Part shown: positions 43,951 to 52,717 of the stretch, one piece after another
Layout: each line of letters begins with the position of its first letter
How positions within the stretch are numbered: the first letter of the stretch is position 1
NCBI GenBank assembly: GCA_964544475.1
Contig: CAZJBS010000006.1
Span: 1 to 64,000, forward strand
DNA length: 64,000 nt
Source: CAZJBS01 sp964544475
Lineage (GTDB): Bacteria; CLD3; SB21
Direction: 5' to 3'
Notes under the pieces: model-generated
Database searches by the model: none
What the model was told of the DNA's origin: nothing
Seen by the model: the letters and a program-made list of their open reading frames with translations, nothing else
Made by a program: the position numbers and the translations under genes

Positions 43951-46203
43951 TTACCTGCGAATGACCGCGACTTTTCCAGTTTTTGGAGCAAAGCGACTTG
44001 AGGAGCCTGAGGAAGGATAGACATGGTACAAGTAGACCCCACTGGACACATACCTGCCATTGCGATCTTTTCCATCCCACAAAACCATTTGAGTGGCGGA
44101 TGTCACTTCTATGGTCCTGATAAGTTGACCCGATACAGAAAAGATCTTTATTCCGGATTGAGGCGGCATGGACGAAAAATTCAGGGAGGCATGATCACCG
44201 ATTACAAATGGATTGGGAAAAACATGAACACGCGCCGCTGGATTGTTTTGTGCGATGGGATGTCTTAACACAGAGATGCCCTGGTCGTAGGTTCCCACGT
44301 AAATTTCTCCCGTGCTGTCATCACATGCGATACTGGCGATATTGTTGTCGACCAAAGGGCTGTTTTCCTTGTTGAAGTGAATCCACTCCCCATTACCGGA
44401 TAACACACTAAGTCCTCCCCGTGTGCCAATCCATTTGTTGTTGAACCTGTCCACGGCAATGTCGGTAATAACCTCGCTAAGTGGTCCGTCAGGATAAGAG
44501 TACACCGGACTCAATTCGCCAAAACTGAACGTGTGAAGGCCTTTGTCTGTGCCAATCCACATGTTGCCGTCCTTGTCTTCGGCAATTGCCGTGGTATTGT
44601 TACTACTGAGGTCAGGATACTCGGAGGTGTTGAGGCGGTCCCAGGTATCTCTCTCAGCATCGTAAACCACCATGCCAATCCCACTCTCTTCATCTTCCAC
44701 CGGATCGGTCGTCAACCAAATCCTGCCAAATTGATCTTCCACCATTTCACCCGGAGTTAAGCCCACTGCGCTGGAACTGTGATATGCGAAAGAAGAATTC
44801 GAAGGGTCAAACACGCTGACCGATCGGCCACGGTCGCATGGATGCTGCGTTGAGATCCAGCAATGACCACGCCTGTCTACAAACACTTCGTTGACCAGCG
44901 TTGTGCCAAGCTGGCATTCACCTTCAAGGAATGTCAAGCCGTTTGCTCCATCCAATCTCGCAAAACTCGAATCAGAAGGATCAAACGCGACGGCTCCACG
45001 ACCCCAACTTCCAAGCCACACGCGTGCGTCGGCACCAACATCCACATTGTAGAAGTAGCCCCATGGAATCAATGGGACGGTCAATTTGTTGAAATTCAAC
45101 CACCGTCTCGTACGAGTACTATAACCGGAGAATCCCGGCCCGGCTTGCCCCCATCCACGTGTGGAAGCCGTCCACAATATTCTCGTTTTTGAATCGTACT
45201 TCATGTTCCAGAAGAAAGTCGAGTACGGCCGATTTGAATTGTAGCGACTCCACGCTTCCTCCATTGGCTTGATTCGGATCGTGCCATTTTCATCAATTCC
45301 GATAAGCCGGTTTTCTAGTGTTGACAAAAGCAATATCGGAAAGAATGGAGATCCGTCGCTGTCTGTGAAACGGATACCCGAATCAAACCAGACGTCGCCG
45401 GATCGGCGATACAACATGGAAGAGCTGTGACAAATTACTTCGCTTCCAAACAGGGCAATTTTGTTAGAACCACTCAGCGTTCCGCTACCATAACTAACAA
45501 ATGAATCCAACTGACTATTAAATAGCAAGAGCCCTCGATCGGCTGTTAGCACGAAGACGGAATCCCGGACAACTATCATGTCCAAGACACTGTGACTTCC
45601 AAGACCGCGAAATTGCCCGTACATGGTCCATGAGGATGGGACAAAGTAATTGGCTTGAGGCGCCTTCAGTATCTCCGCCGAAGTGGCACACCAAAAGAAA
45701 GTCGAGTCTGCTCCGGTCTTGAGCAGTGGCGTTTGTGGGGGCAGACTGCCCAAGGTGGTCGCTGTTCCGGAAACTGTCTCGGTTGAGATGTTAATAACCG
45801 CCATGCCTTGAGTAGCCGATACCAGAATCATATCTTCATGCTGATGCATGGCAGTGATGGTCATGCCCTTCAAGGCGGTCAGATGCTGAAAATGACCCGT
45901 TTCTGGATCGAGAATTTGAATGGTGCCGTCATAGTGGGCCACCCACACGCGATTTCGTGATGAATCCGCTATCACAGCAACCAGGTTGTTGCCAATCAGT
46001 CCTTCCGTATTGGTATACGTGATATCGGTCAGGTGGTTGGCATCCAAACGCATGAGTCCACCCGTCGTAGCCATCCACATCGTCTCATGTTCGACATCTG
46101 CGGACTTGATTGTAGAAAACGAAGTAATGGACTTCCATTCTTGGGCATGACAAGCCACCGCGAACACCCCAAGCACGCTGAACACCACAATTCTAATGAT
46201 CAT
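43951..46203 (-). CDS. PorZ-like beta-propeller with C-terminal FlgD/T9SS-type domain
   Basis: A 750-residue secreted protein with a short signal peptide (MIIRIVVFSVLGVFAVACHAQ). Two long propeller regions follow, with many short repeats of the two-component-propeller kind: WMATTGGLMRLD, RVWVAHYDGTIQIL, GNMWIGTDKGLHTFS, NKWIGTRGGLSVLSG. Residues 660-750 are an immunoglobulin-like tail (VFPNPFVIG, IKIFSVSGQLIRTIE, WDGKDRNGRYVSSGVYLYHV) of the FlgD/type IX sorting family. The layout matches PorZ, the surface component of the type IX system, but general FCB secreted propellers look similar. Neighbours suggest an envelope role. Confidence 0.7.
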   Translation of the reverse strand: MIIRIVVFSVLGVFAVACHAQEWKSITSFSTIKSADVEHETMWMATTGGLMRLDANHLTDITYTNTEGLIGNNLVAVIADSSRNRVWVAHYDGTIQILDPETGHFQHLTALKGMTITAMHQHEDMILVSATQGMAVINISTETVSGTATTLGSLPPQTPLLKTGADSTFFWCATSAEILKAPQANYFVPSSWTMYGQFRGLGSHSVLDMIVVRDSVFVLTADRGLLLFNSQLDSFVSYGSGTLSGSNKIALFGSEVICHSSSMLYRRSGDVWFDSGIRFTDSDGSPFFPILLLSTLENRLIGIDENGTIRIKPMEEAWSRYNSNRPYSTFFWNMKYDSKTRILWTASTRGWGQAGPGFSGYSTRTRRWLNFNKLTVPLIPWGYFYNVDVGADARVWLGSWGRGAVAFDPSDSSFARLDGANGLTFLEGECQLGTTLVNEVFVDRRGHCWISTQHPCDRGRSVSVFDPSNSSFAYHSSSAVGLTPGEMVEDQFGRIWLTTDPVEDEESGIGMVVYDAERDTWDRLNTSEYPDLSSNNTTAIAEDKDGNMWIGTDKGLHTFSFGELSPVYSYPDGPLSEVITDIAVDRFNNKWIGTRGGLSVLSGNGEWIHFNKENSPLVDNNIASIACDDSTGEIYVGTYDQGISVLRHPIAQNNPAARVHVFPNPFVIGDHASLNFSSMPPQSGIKIFSVSGQLIRTIEVTSATQMVLWDGKDRNGRYVSSGVYLYHVYPSSGSSSRFAPKTGKVAVIRR

Positions 46204-46232
46204 GAATACACTTTCCTATTACGAGAAAACAA

Positions 46233-46694
46233 CTACGATATCTGCTTGATGAGATTGACGGTTTCGATGGCTGCCAATGCCGCATCCCACCCCTTGTTTC
46301 CATTCTTTGCCCCAGCGCGGTCCAAGGCCTCTTCCATTGACGATGTCGTGAGTATTCCAAAAAGGACAGGCACGCCCGTGGATAAAGCGACATGCGCAAC
46401 ACCCTTCGAAGATTCTGATGCCACAAAATCAAAATGTGAAGTTTGCCCTTTGATCACGGCTCCCACACAAATGAGCGCATCATATTTCTTCGATGAAGCC
46501 ACCTTTTGTGCCACTATCGGTATTTCAAATGCGCCAGGCACTCTGATGATGTCCACTTTGCTACTGTCACCCCCATGACGGGCAATACAGTCCATCGCTC
46601 CTTCGAGCAGCCTTTCAGTTATGAAACTGTTGAATCGGCTGACGATAATGGCATATTTGTGGCCGCTTGCGTTCAGATTCCCTTCGATCACCAT
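46233..46694 (-). CDS. ribH: 6,7-dimethyl-8-ribityllumazine synthase
   Basis: A 153-residue RibH condensing the ribityl-pyrimidine with dihydroxybutanone phosphate, the penultimate step of riboflavin synthesis. Conserved segments are YAIIVSRFNSFITERLLEGA, VPGAFEIPIVAQKVA, LICVGAVIKGQTSHFDFVA, GVPVLFGILT and RAGAKNGNKGWDAALAAIE. GAGGAGTGAACC precedes the ATG. It is embedded in an envelope cluster, away from other rib genes except ribF in this window. Confidence 0.97.
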   Translation of the reverse strand: MVIEGNLNASGHKYAIIVSRFNSFITERLLEGAMDCIARHGGDSSKVDIIRVPGAFEIPIVAQKVASSKKYDALICVGAVIKGQTSHFDFVASESSKGVAHVALSTGVPVLFGILTTSSMEEALDRAGAKNGNKGWDAALAAIETVNLIKQIS

Positions 46695-46708
46695 GGTTCA
46701 CTCCTCTG

Positions 46709-47593
46709 TCAAAAACTCAATAATATGGCAGGTAACGCAACAAAATGGTCTCGAAACCATTCGTTCTTGAGGCGAATGCTAAGACGTAACGGTTCCATGC
46801 GGTTGCGTCTGCGTACAGTCCAACCAGCGTCTATTCCGCTCAGCACGCGATTCACAATCATGATGCCGGTCATTGTTCTTGCGTTACTCAAGTAGTCGTT
46901 GCTGAGATTACGCATCGCTCGATAAGTCACCATTCGCGGGCTCAAATGCGCAAAGTCATACCCCGTCGGGCTCGAAGGAACGGGACCCGGTTGTTCGGCG
47001 TCACTCCATCCAAGGGCGAACTGCTCGGGGTACTTGTAAATCATCTCATAGTATTGCTGTTCTCCTGAACCGAACAAATGATGAGTGGCAACGCCCTCAA
47101 GCTCGTTTTCTGCCTGGATTAGTTTTTCAAAGTCTATTCCGGGATTTCTGTACGATTTGTACTGAAGATCACGATAGCCAAGTTCACCATGGTCAAGGGA
47201 AGTCTCCTCCTCCAGATATCTCAGGTACTTGTCGATATCCCAGTTTGCTTCCGCATACTTCTTAAACTGCCTTTCCTTGGACTGTCCTTTGCTTTTGTAG
47301 GTGAAATAGAGAATCCAGGTTGTTACTTCCATCCCCAGGAATCCGATTCCCTTAAGAAGGCTTTCACGACCCTTGTTCGCATACAATTGTCCGGCACCCG
47401 GCACCAGCAGTGAAAAGCCAATTCCCTTCGCAACTGATTTTCGGACGACTCCTGAGTCATTATTCAATAGAGCTTCACGTTCAAAGGAAACACTTTGTGC
47501 ATACCGTGCTTGGGCCTCAGCGCGAAAGGCTGAAGACCATCCGGAAACAATGGTCAGCACAACCAAAATGGGACGAATGCACTTCATCGACAT
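46709..47593 (-). CDS. Exported DUF5683-like membrane protein
   Basis: A 294-residue protein. A signal peptide (SMKCIRPILVVLTIVSGWSSAFRAEA) leads to GIGFSLLVPGAGQLYANKGRESLLKGIGFLGMEVTTWILYFTY, the pattern of the DUF5683/P13-like family of FCB bacteria. This family has a hydrophobic hairpin around PGxGQxY. The rest is soluble, with YRAMRNLSNDYLSNARTMTGIMIVNRVLSGIDAGW conserved in look. Function unknown. It lies two bases after the GWxTD gene and 14 bases before ribH. Confidence 0.6.
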   Translation of the reverse strand: MSMKCIRPILVVLTIVSGWSSAFRAEAQARYAQSVSFEREALLNNDSGVVRKSVAKGIGFSLLVPGAGQLYANKGRESLLKGIGFLGMEVTTWILYFTYKSKGQSKERQFKKYAEANWDIDKYLRYLEEETSLDHGELGYRDLQYKSYRNPGIDFEKLIQAENELEGVATHHLFGSGEQQYYEMIYKYPEQFALGWSDAEQPGPVPSSPTGYDFAHLSPRMVTYRAMRNLSNDYLSNARTMTGIMIVNRVLSGIDAGWTVRRRNRMEPLRLSIRLKNEWFRDHFVALPAILLSF

Positions 47594-47595
47594 AT

Positions 47596-49704
47596 CTAGT
47601 TTTGGTTAAGCCTCCGGTTTTCTTCCTTTTCCTCTTTCTCCAGAATCGTGACGTTGGTCCAAGAGGAGGAGACCTTACCTGATAGCAAATCCTTGACCTT
47701 TATTTCCAATCGTGCGATGCCAGGGGGTAATTCGCTGATGTCAAAGGAGATATACTCATGTTCGGTAACCGATTTTCCTTCCTTGACCGTCACCGATGAT
47801 GTGCCGGAAGCCGGCTTTGATCCAAAAATGCCAGCCATAGTAGAGAAAAAGCTCTTGTCCGAATCGATCATATGAATCGAATATGAGACTTCATACGAAC
47901 TACGACCCTCGTCATTCAACGATAGATTGTAGATCTCGTAGTATATCGTCATCGGCTTTGTCTTCAGGATTCCTGCGGCGGGATTCGGCACGACGCGCAA
48001 CGTCGTCTTTGGTTTTGTGAACTTGTCCTTGCTCAGAGTTTTATCCACGTACTGGGCTATTTCTATGTCACTCAAAGATAGCGTATCTGAAGGAAAGGCC
48101 TTCACGTTGACAATGAAACGATAAAGGCCCACACGATCCTTTTCATTGTTACGAATTTCAACGGTTACGTCGTATTTTCCAGGCGTCATACTCGCCTCAA
48201 GCTGATCCACAAAAAAATGACTCGACGATTCGTTTGAATTGGCGGTTATCGTATATTCACGACTGATGGTTTCTACGTCAACATAGTTCATATCCCTAAC
48301 CTTCATCGTTATCTTCAGATCAGATGTGAATCTGTCTGGAATCTCCGTTGCCGGCATAAAGACCAACTCACTGAATGGCACAGTCCAATAGAACTCAATT
48401 CTGGGAGGCATGGCACCTTGCGAAAAAGAAGCAAAATTGCAGTTCATTGGAAGGTGTGGGGCCCCCAGGTCAAACACGTATCGTTGGTTTGTGGCGTAGG
48501 CCTTCTGCGAAAGAAAATCTTGCCTGTATTCATTGGTTTGCATGAATTGAGAACTCACCTTTGCACGTTGCGATATTGCAAGGTCTTGGGAAACCTCATC
48601 TCCGAATCCAAGTCCCGAATTCGCTCGAGCTTCTGAAATATCACGTTGGGAACGTATCTTCATGGCCAGATTTGCATAGTACGGATGATATGCTGACCTT
48701 TCTTCAATCAGCGAAACAGCGTCGGACAATGTCCCTCCCTGTTCAACGGCCTCAAGGAGGGAACGTAATTCATATGTTCCACTCATATTCACAAAATCAA
48801 AGAAAACAGCCTGCCCTGCCGAAGGATAGAACCAAGTCTCAGTTTCTTTGACATTTGCGCCAACCCTTCCAAAACAAACCTGGTCCGGCTTGCCTAACCT
48901 TACGTAGATTCGTCCTCTATCATCATACCAAGGACTCACTGCCCTACCGTATGCCGATCTCGCGAAAGCCAGCCTCTTTAGATGCTCAACAAGGCGCTCA
49001 TTCACTTGATCAATTGGATTGGGGTCCCTTCTTTTCCAGAAAATCCGCAGAAACGCCAGTCTTTCATCGTTGGTGGAAAGTTCTTTCCAAGCTTGGATCT
49101 CATCTTTTGTTGCGATGTCCTTCACGTCTTCGAACAGTCCATGTATGTTACTTGTTGAGGAAATACCATTTAGGCCGCCATAATACGCCTCTGTAGCTTC
49201 CGTGGCTTTACCCATTTGAACAAACAATTGTGACATTTCAATCATGGGCCAAGTGTCCGTCATATCTTCAAGCACACCCTGCTTATAGGCATCGATTGCC
49301 AGATCCGTCTCGCCGTTGTCGGCAAAGGCCGCGCCGAGCAAAATGAGAACATTCTTGTGGCCACAACAGCTGTATGATGGATTTTCGGAAACCACTTCTT
49401 TAAGTCTTGATATTGCATCATTCGGCCTCTTCTGGAAGCTGAACATAATTCCTTCCAGATACTTCGTCTGGACGTCAATTCCGAAAAGAGTCTTCGCCCG
49501 TTCCAGGTAATTCTGAGCTTTGTCCAATTCATCCCCAAATAATCTGGACATAGCACGAATTGGCTTGGAATGGCTTTCGAACGATCTGAGTTCCGCTGCT
49601 GCCTGCGTCTTATAGTATTCCGACGAATCGACAAACACTTGCGACTGAACGTCCAGAGAACACAGCATGGAGCAGAACAAAATGAGCATGAAATGATTCT
49701 TCAT
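47596..49704 (-). CDS. Secreted GWxTD-domain protein with TPR-like N-terminus
   Basis: A 702-residue exported protein starting MKNHFMLILFCSMLCSLDVQSQ, a signal peptide. Residues 20-215 are helical repeats of the tetratricopeptide kind (YLERAKTLFGIDVQTKYLEGIMF, NDAISRLKEVVSENPSY, DLAIDAYKQGV). A GWxTD-family domain follows (LAFLRIFWKRRDPNPIDQVNERLVEHLKRLAFARSAYG, IYVRLGKPDQ), and the C-terminal 300 residues are beta-rich. The family is found mainly in FCB-type bacteria and has no proven activity. AAGGGAACGCT precedes the ATG at 49704; the frame upstream has no such site. Confidence 0.8.
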   Translation of the reverse strand: MKNHFMLILFCSMLCSLDVQSQVFVDSSEYYKTQAAAELRSFESHSKPIRAMSRLFGDELDKAQNYLERAKTLFGIDVQTKYLEGIMFSFQKRPNDAISRLKEVVSENPSYSCCGHKNVLILLGAAFADNGETDLAIDAYKQGVLEDMTDTWPMIEMSQLFVQMGKATEATEAYYGGLNGISSTSNIHGLFEDVKDIATKDEIQAWKELSTNDERLAFLRIFWKRRDPNPIDQVNERLVEHLKRLAFARSAYGRAVSPWYDDRGRIYVRLGKPDQVCFGRVGANVKETETWFYPSAGQAVFFDFVNMSGTYELRSLLEAVEQGGTLSDAVSLIEERSAYHPYYANLAMKIRSQRDISEARANSGLGFGDEVSQDLAISQRAKVSSQFMQTNEYRQDFLSQKAYATNQRYVFDLGAPHLPMNCNFASFSQGAMPPRIEFYWTVPFSELVFMPATEIPDRFTSDLKITMKVRDMNYVDVETISREYTITANSNESSSHFFVDQLEASMTPGKYDVTVEIRNNEKDRVGLYRFIVNVKAFPSDTLSLSDIEIAQYVDKTLSKDKFTKPKTTLRVVPNPAAGILKTKPMTIYYEIYNLSLNDEGRSSYEVSYSIHMIDSDKSFFSTMAGIFGSKPASGTSSVTVKEGKSVTEHEYISFDISELPPGIARLEIKVKDLLSGKVSSSWTNVTILEKEEKEENRRLNQN

Positions 49705-49834
49705 AGCGTTCCCTTCAACCGTGCAATATATTTTCCTGTGCACATAAATGCAACAATGTTCTTGCGTTTTCACGTTCGGAAGCCTATCTTGAAAGATCAA
49801 TAGTAGCAACTAGCATGACATGTGGAGAAAGCAA

Positions 49835-50020
49835 ATGAACTTAGGAATGCCGGAAATTATCGTTATCTGCATCGCAGTTCTGGTTCTATTTGGAGCCAAG
49901 AAAATTCCCGAATTTGCGCAAGGCCTGGGCAAGGGAATACGGGAGTTCAAACGGGCGATGAATTCGACAGAAGAAGAAATCAAGAAAGGCATCAGCGAAA
50001 GTCCCGAAAAGAAGTCGTAG
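49835..50020 (+). CDS. tatA: Twin-arginine translocase subunit TatA
   Basis: A 61-residue TatA/MttA protein: one transmembrane helix (MPEIIVICIAVLVLFGAKKIPEF), the hinge FGAKKIPE and an amphipathic helix (GLGKGIREFKRAM). It forms the pore of the twin-arginine export system. GGAGAAAGCAA precedes the ATG at 49835. It stands alone here, without tatC; its terminator follows at once. The upstream 130-base gap is the divergent region with the GWxTD gene and has a weak TTGCGT-N17-TATCTT pair (49762-49790). Confidence 0.9.
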   Translation: MNLGMPEIIVICIAVLVLFGAKKIPEFAQGLGKGIREFKRAMNSTEEEIKKGISESPEKKS

Positions 50021-50054
50021 TGAGTTGATTTTCTAACGAAATTGCCGGTGATTT

Positions 50055-50082
50055 AATCCCGATTTATGATCGGGATTTTTTT
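50055..50082 (+). terminator. Terminator after tatA
   Basis: AATCCCGAT (50055-50063) and ATCGGGATT (50069-50077) form a perfect nine-pair stem with a five-base loop, followed by a run of T to 50082. It separates tatA from gatA. An ATG at 50066, in frame with gatA, lies inside this hairpin and is unlikely to be the start of gatA. Confidence 0.92.
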
Positions 50083-50104
50083 GTTTCGATATTGGAGATT
50101 TGTA

Positions 50105-51532
50105 GTGACGAAATCGTTCAAGACCTTGCATGATGAACTCATGACCAACCAAACGAGTTGTGAGAGTATCGTGCGTGATTACTTGTCGACAATCGACGTC
50201 AAGTGCAAACTAAATGCTATGATAACAGTCGAAGATGCGGAGTCGTTGATAGGAAAAGCGCAGAGAATTGACTCGAAGGTGGCCTCAGGACATGCAGGTC
50301 CACTTGCCGGAATGGTAGTGGCCGTCAAAGACGCCATCGTGGTCAAGAACATGCGGCACACCGCCGGTTCCAGGATTCTTTCCAGTTACACGTCGCCCTA
50401 TTCGGCCACGGTAATAGAAAGGCTGGAATCCTCAGATGCCATCATCATCGGCAAAGCGAATATGGATGAATTCGCCATGGGTTCGTCGAATGAAAATTCA
50501 GCGTATGGTCCTGTGCAGCATCCCTTAGATCCAACCAGAGTTCCAGGTGGTTCCAGTGGGGGCAGTGCTGTCGCGGTGGCCGCTGGCATGGCTACCACGG
50601 CTCTGGGTTCGGAAACGGGCGGTTCGGTAAGGCTTCCAGCAAGTTTTTGCGGAGTCGTCGGATTGAAACCTACTTATGGCCGCGTATCCCGCTTTGGACT
50701 CACTGCTTTCGCGTCCTCCTTTGACCAGATTGGACCGATCGCCAATACGGTCGCTGATGTAGCCATTGTGACAGAACATATCGCAGGCCATGATCCCCGA
50801 GACGCAACCACCTCAATGGTACCGGTCGATGATTACGAAAAGATGATTGGTCATGGCGTCAAGGGCCTGAGAATTGGCGTTCCACATGAGTATTTTGGCG
50901 ATGGGATGGACCCAGCTGTCCGGGATCGCATGGAGGAAATGGTCAACAAACTATCTAGAGAAGGGGCTCTTGTTGAGGATGTGTCCTTGCCGCACACCGA
51001 ATACGGTGTGGCCACTTACTACATTCTTATCACTGCCGAAGCCTCCTCTAATCTGGCTCGCTACGATGGTGTACGCTATTCACATCGTTCGAATCGAAAT
51101 GAAACCACGCGAGACGTTTTTGTGAACAGCCGTTCCGAGGGATTTGGACCGGAAGTGAAACGGCGAATTATGCTTGGCACGTATGTCTTGAGCGCCGGCT
51201 ATTATGATGCGTATTACAGGAAGGCTCAGCAAGTCCGGACCCTCATCAAGAAGGACTTCACCGACGTTTTTAGCCGAGGTTTCGATGTGTTGCTCGCCCC
51301 AACGTCACCAACAGTAGCTTTTCGCCTCGGTGAAAAACTGGACGACCCTCTGGCCATGTACTTGTCGGACATTTACACGGTCAACACTAATATCGCTGGC
51401 CTCCCCGCACTTAGTGTTCCTTGTGGCTTCGATCCGCAGGGCCTTCCTATCGGCATTCAGGTGATCGGGCCTGAATTTGGCGAGTCGATCTGTTTCAGGA
51501 CAGGAGCGGCTATCGAGACTCTTAGCCAGTAG
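50105..51532 (+). CDS. gatA: Glutamyl-tRNA(Gln)/aspartyl-tRNA(Asn) amidotransferase subunit A
   Basis: A 475-residue amidase-signature enzyme that releases ammonia from glutamine for transamidation of misacylated tRNA. The Ser-cisSer-Lys triad is visible: Lys in GMVVAVKDAIVV and the serine region GGSSGGSAVAVAAGMATTALGSETGGSVRLPA. YGRVSRFGLTAFASSFDQIGP is the GatA signature. The start is GTG at 50105, after TTGGAGATTT; earlier codons fall in the tatA terminator. gatB and gatC are not in the window. cysE begins one base after its stop. Confidence 0.96.
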   Translation: MTKSFKTLHDELMTNQTSCESIVRDYLSTIDVKCKLNAMITVEDAESLIGKAQRIDSKVASGHAGPLAGMVVAVKDAIVVKNMRHTAGSRILSSYTSPYSATVIERLESSDAIIIGKANMDEFAMGSSNENSAYGPVQHPLDPTRVPGGSSGGSAVAVAAGMATTALGSETGGSVRLPASFCGVVGLKPTYGRVSRFGLTAFASSFDQIGPIANTVADVAIVTEHIAGHDPRDATTSMVPVDDYEKMIGHGVKGLRIGVPHEYFGDGMDPAVRDRMEEMVNKLSREGALVEDVSLPHTEYGVATYYILITAEASSNLARYDGVRYSHRSNRNETTRDVFVNSRSEGFGPEVKRRIMLGTYVLSAGYYDAYYRKAQQVRTLIKKDFTDVFSRGFDVLLAPTSPTVAFRLGEKLDDPLAMYLSDIYTVNTNIAGLPALSVPCGFDPQGLPIGIQVIGPEFGESICFRTGAAIETLSQ

Positions 51533-51533
51533 T

Positions 51534-52099
51534 ATGATCGGCGATATCAAAGCAATTTTCAGAAACGATCCGGCATGCAAGAATATCGAATTCATGCTGT
51601 ATCCCAGTCTCCACGCATTCTGGTTCACCGATATCTGACCCATCCGTTGTTTCGGATTGGAATACCGTTTTTGCCGCGTCTGCTCTCACAGTTCATGAGA
51701 TTCTTCACGGCCATGGAAATACATCCTGGTGCAAGGATCGGCAGGAACTTCTTCTGTGACCACGGGTTTGGCGTTGTCATTGGAGAGACGGCAGAGATCG
51801 GCGAAAATTGCGTCATGTTTCATGGAGTCACGCTCGGCGGCACCGGCAAGCACCGGGGAAAACGGCACCCGACCGTTGGAGATAACGTCTTCATCGGAGC
51901 GCACGCAACGATTCTTGGTCCGGTCTGGATCGGCAATGGAAGCAGGATAGGTGCAGAAGCCGTTGTTATCAATCGTGATGTGCCTTCCGACTGTACGGTT
52001 GTTGGCGCCCCGGCCATGATTGTGAAGAAAGCCGGACAGACAGTCCGAATGGCGCTCCCTGTTTCGTCTAACCACGATTCCTTGAGTGAAAAGCACTGA
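51534..52099 (+). pseudogene. cysE: Serine O-acetyltransferase, interrupted by a frameshift
   Basis: The start of a CysE/EpsC-type enzyme reads from ATG 51534 as MIGDIKAIFRNDPACKNIEF then MLYPSLHAFWF, and hits a TGA at 51636-51638. The rest, HRYLTHPLFRIGIPFLPRLL through the hexapeptide-repeat region MEIHPGARIG, DHGFGVVIGETAEIG and FHGVTLGGTGKHRGKRHPTVGDN, is in the next frame, to 52099. Joining the two frames near 51624-51626 rebuilds a normal short serine acetyltransferase of about 188 residues, so one base appears deleted in TGGTTCACCG. The downstream half also has its own ATG at 51575. A sequencing error or a real pseudogene are both possible. Confidence 0.8.
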
Positions 52100-52246
52100 T
52101 TTTCACGGTGTGTGGGGTCAACCTTTAGAGGTCAGGTTGCATTGACGATTATTCCATCACAGGCAATACCGTTGTTACATGTTAATACAACTCCACATGA
52201 GCCGCACGAGCTATTCGGCATGTTTTGTGATCCAGAAACGCAAAAG

Positions 52247-52264
52247 TTGTGACGCCCGTCACAA
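52247..52264. promoter_or_regulatory. CRP/FNR-type operator upstream of the response regulator
   Basis: TTGTGACGCCCGTCACAA is a perfect 18-base palindrome apart from its two central bases, and contains the CRP consensus TGTGA-N6-TCACA exactly. Its centre lies about 64 bases upstream of the transcription start expected from the sigma-54 promoter. It is inferred to bind a CRP-family regulator; no such gene is in this window. A sigma-54 activator's upstream site is the alternative. Confidence 0.75.
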
Positions 52265-52293
52265 ATCTGCGTGCAGATATGGAATTCCATTGA

Positions 52294-52309
52294 TGGCACG
52301 TCCCTTGCA
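52294..52309 (+). promoter_or_regulatory. Sigma-54 (-24/-12) promoter
   Basis: TGGCACG (52294-52300), four bases, then TTGCA (52305-52309) matches the RpoN consensus TGGCACG-N4-TTGCA at every position. The GC at 52307-52308 would be the -12 element, placing the start near 52320, ahead of the ribosome site (52323-52329). Such a promoter is silent without an ATP-hydrolysing activator; none is visible here. Confidence 0.88.
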
Positions 52310-52335
52310 AAATACAGGTCCGAAAGGAGTCCTGT

Positions 52336-52716
52336 ATGAGAAACCACAAAGAGTGCCCGAGCCGAAAAATCCTCGTTGTGGAAGACGACGAGCACGTGAG
52401 AGATGTTACGCGGAGAATTCTGAAAATGAAAGGCTACGATGTAACTACGGCATCCAATGGAGATCTTGCACTGCAGGAACTCGACAAGGATATTTTTGAT
52501 ATCATAGTCACCGATTTGATGATGCCGGTCATTGATGGTGTTGAGCTTATCAGAGTCCTGAGAAACGAACGGAAATCAAACATCCCAATCATCGTCATGA
52601 CAGGTTCCGGAATGGATCGCATTGATGCATTGACTTTTTCGGGATTGAGTTCAGTAACCAAACCATACGAAATGGAAGATCTGTTGGCTGTCGTAGCACG
52701 CGCGCATAGGGACTAA
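52336..52716 (+). CDS. Single-domain response regulator (CheY-like)
   Basis: A 126-residue receiver with no output domain. It has acidic Glu-Asp-Asp near 16-18, phospho-acceptor Asp60 in IIVTDLMMP, Thr89 (VMTG) and Lys109 (VTKPYE). MRNHKECPSRK is a short basic lead. AAAGGAG lies six bases before the ATG. Without output it would pass phosphate on or bind a partner. No kinase is adjacent; the LytS-type kinase at 13-14 kb already has a partner. Expression is expected from the sigma-54 promoter with a CRP-type box. The rest of 52100-52335 holds only small weak stem-loops around the cysE stop. Confidence 0.93.
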   Translation: MRNHKECPSRKILVVEDDEHVRDVTRRILKMKGYDVTTASNGDLALQELDKDIFDIIVTDLMMPVIDGVELIRVLRNERKSNIPIIVMTGSGMDRIDALTFSGLSSVTKPYEMEDLLAVVARAHRD

Positions 52717-52717
52717 C

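Noticed and set aside
48411..48430. TGGCAC followed by TTGC as a second sigma-54 promoter
   Set aside because: Spacing between the boxes is far too short and it lies inside the GWxTD coding sequence.
50066..50104. Earlier ATG for gatA at 50066
   Set aside because: It lies inside the tatA terminator hairpin and has no ribosome site; GTG at 50105 has one.
51575..52099. Stand-alone short acetyltransferase starting at 51575
   Set aside because: No ribosome site, and the missing N-terminal part is found just upstream in another frame, so it is part of a frameshifted cysE.
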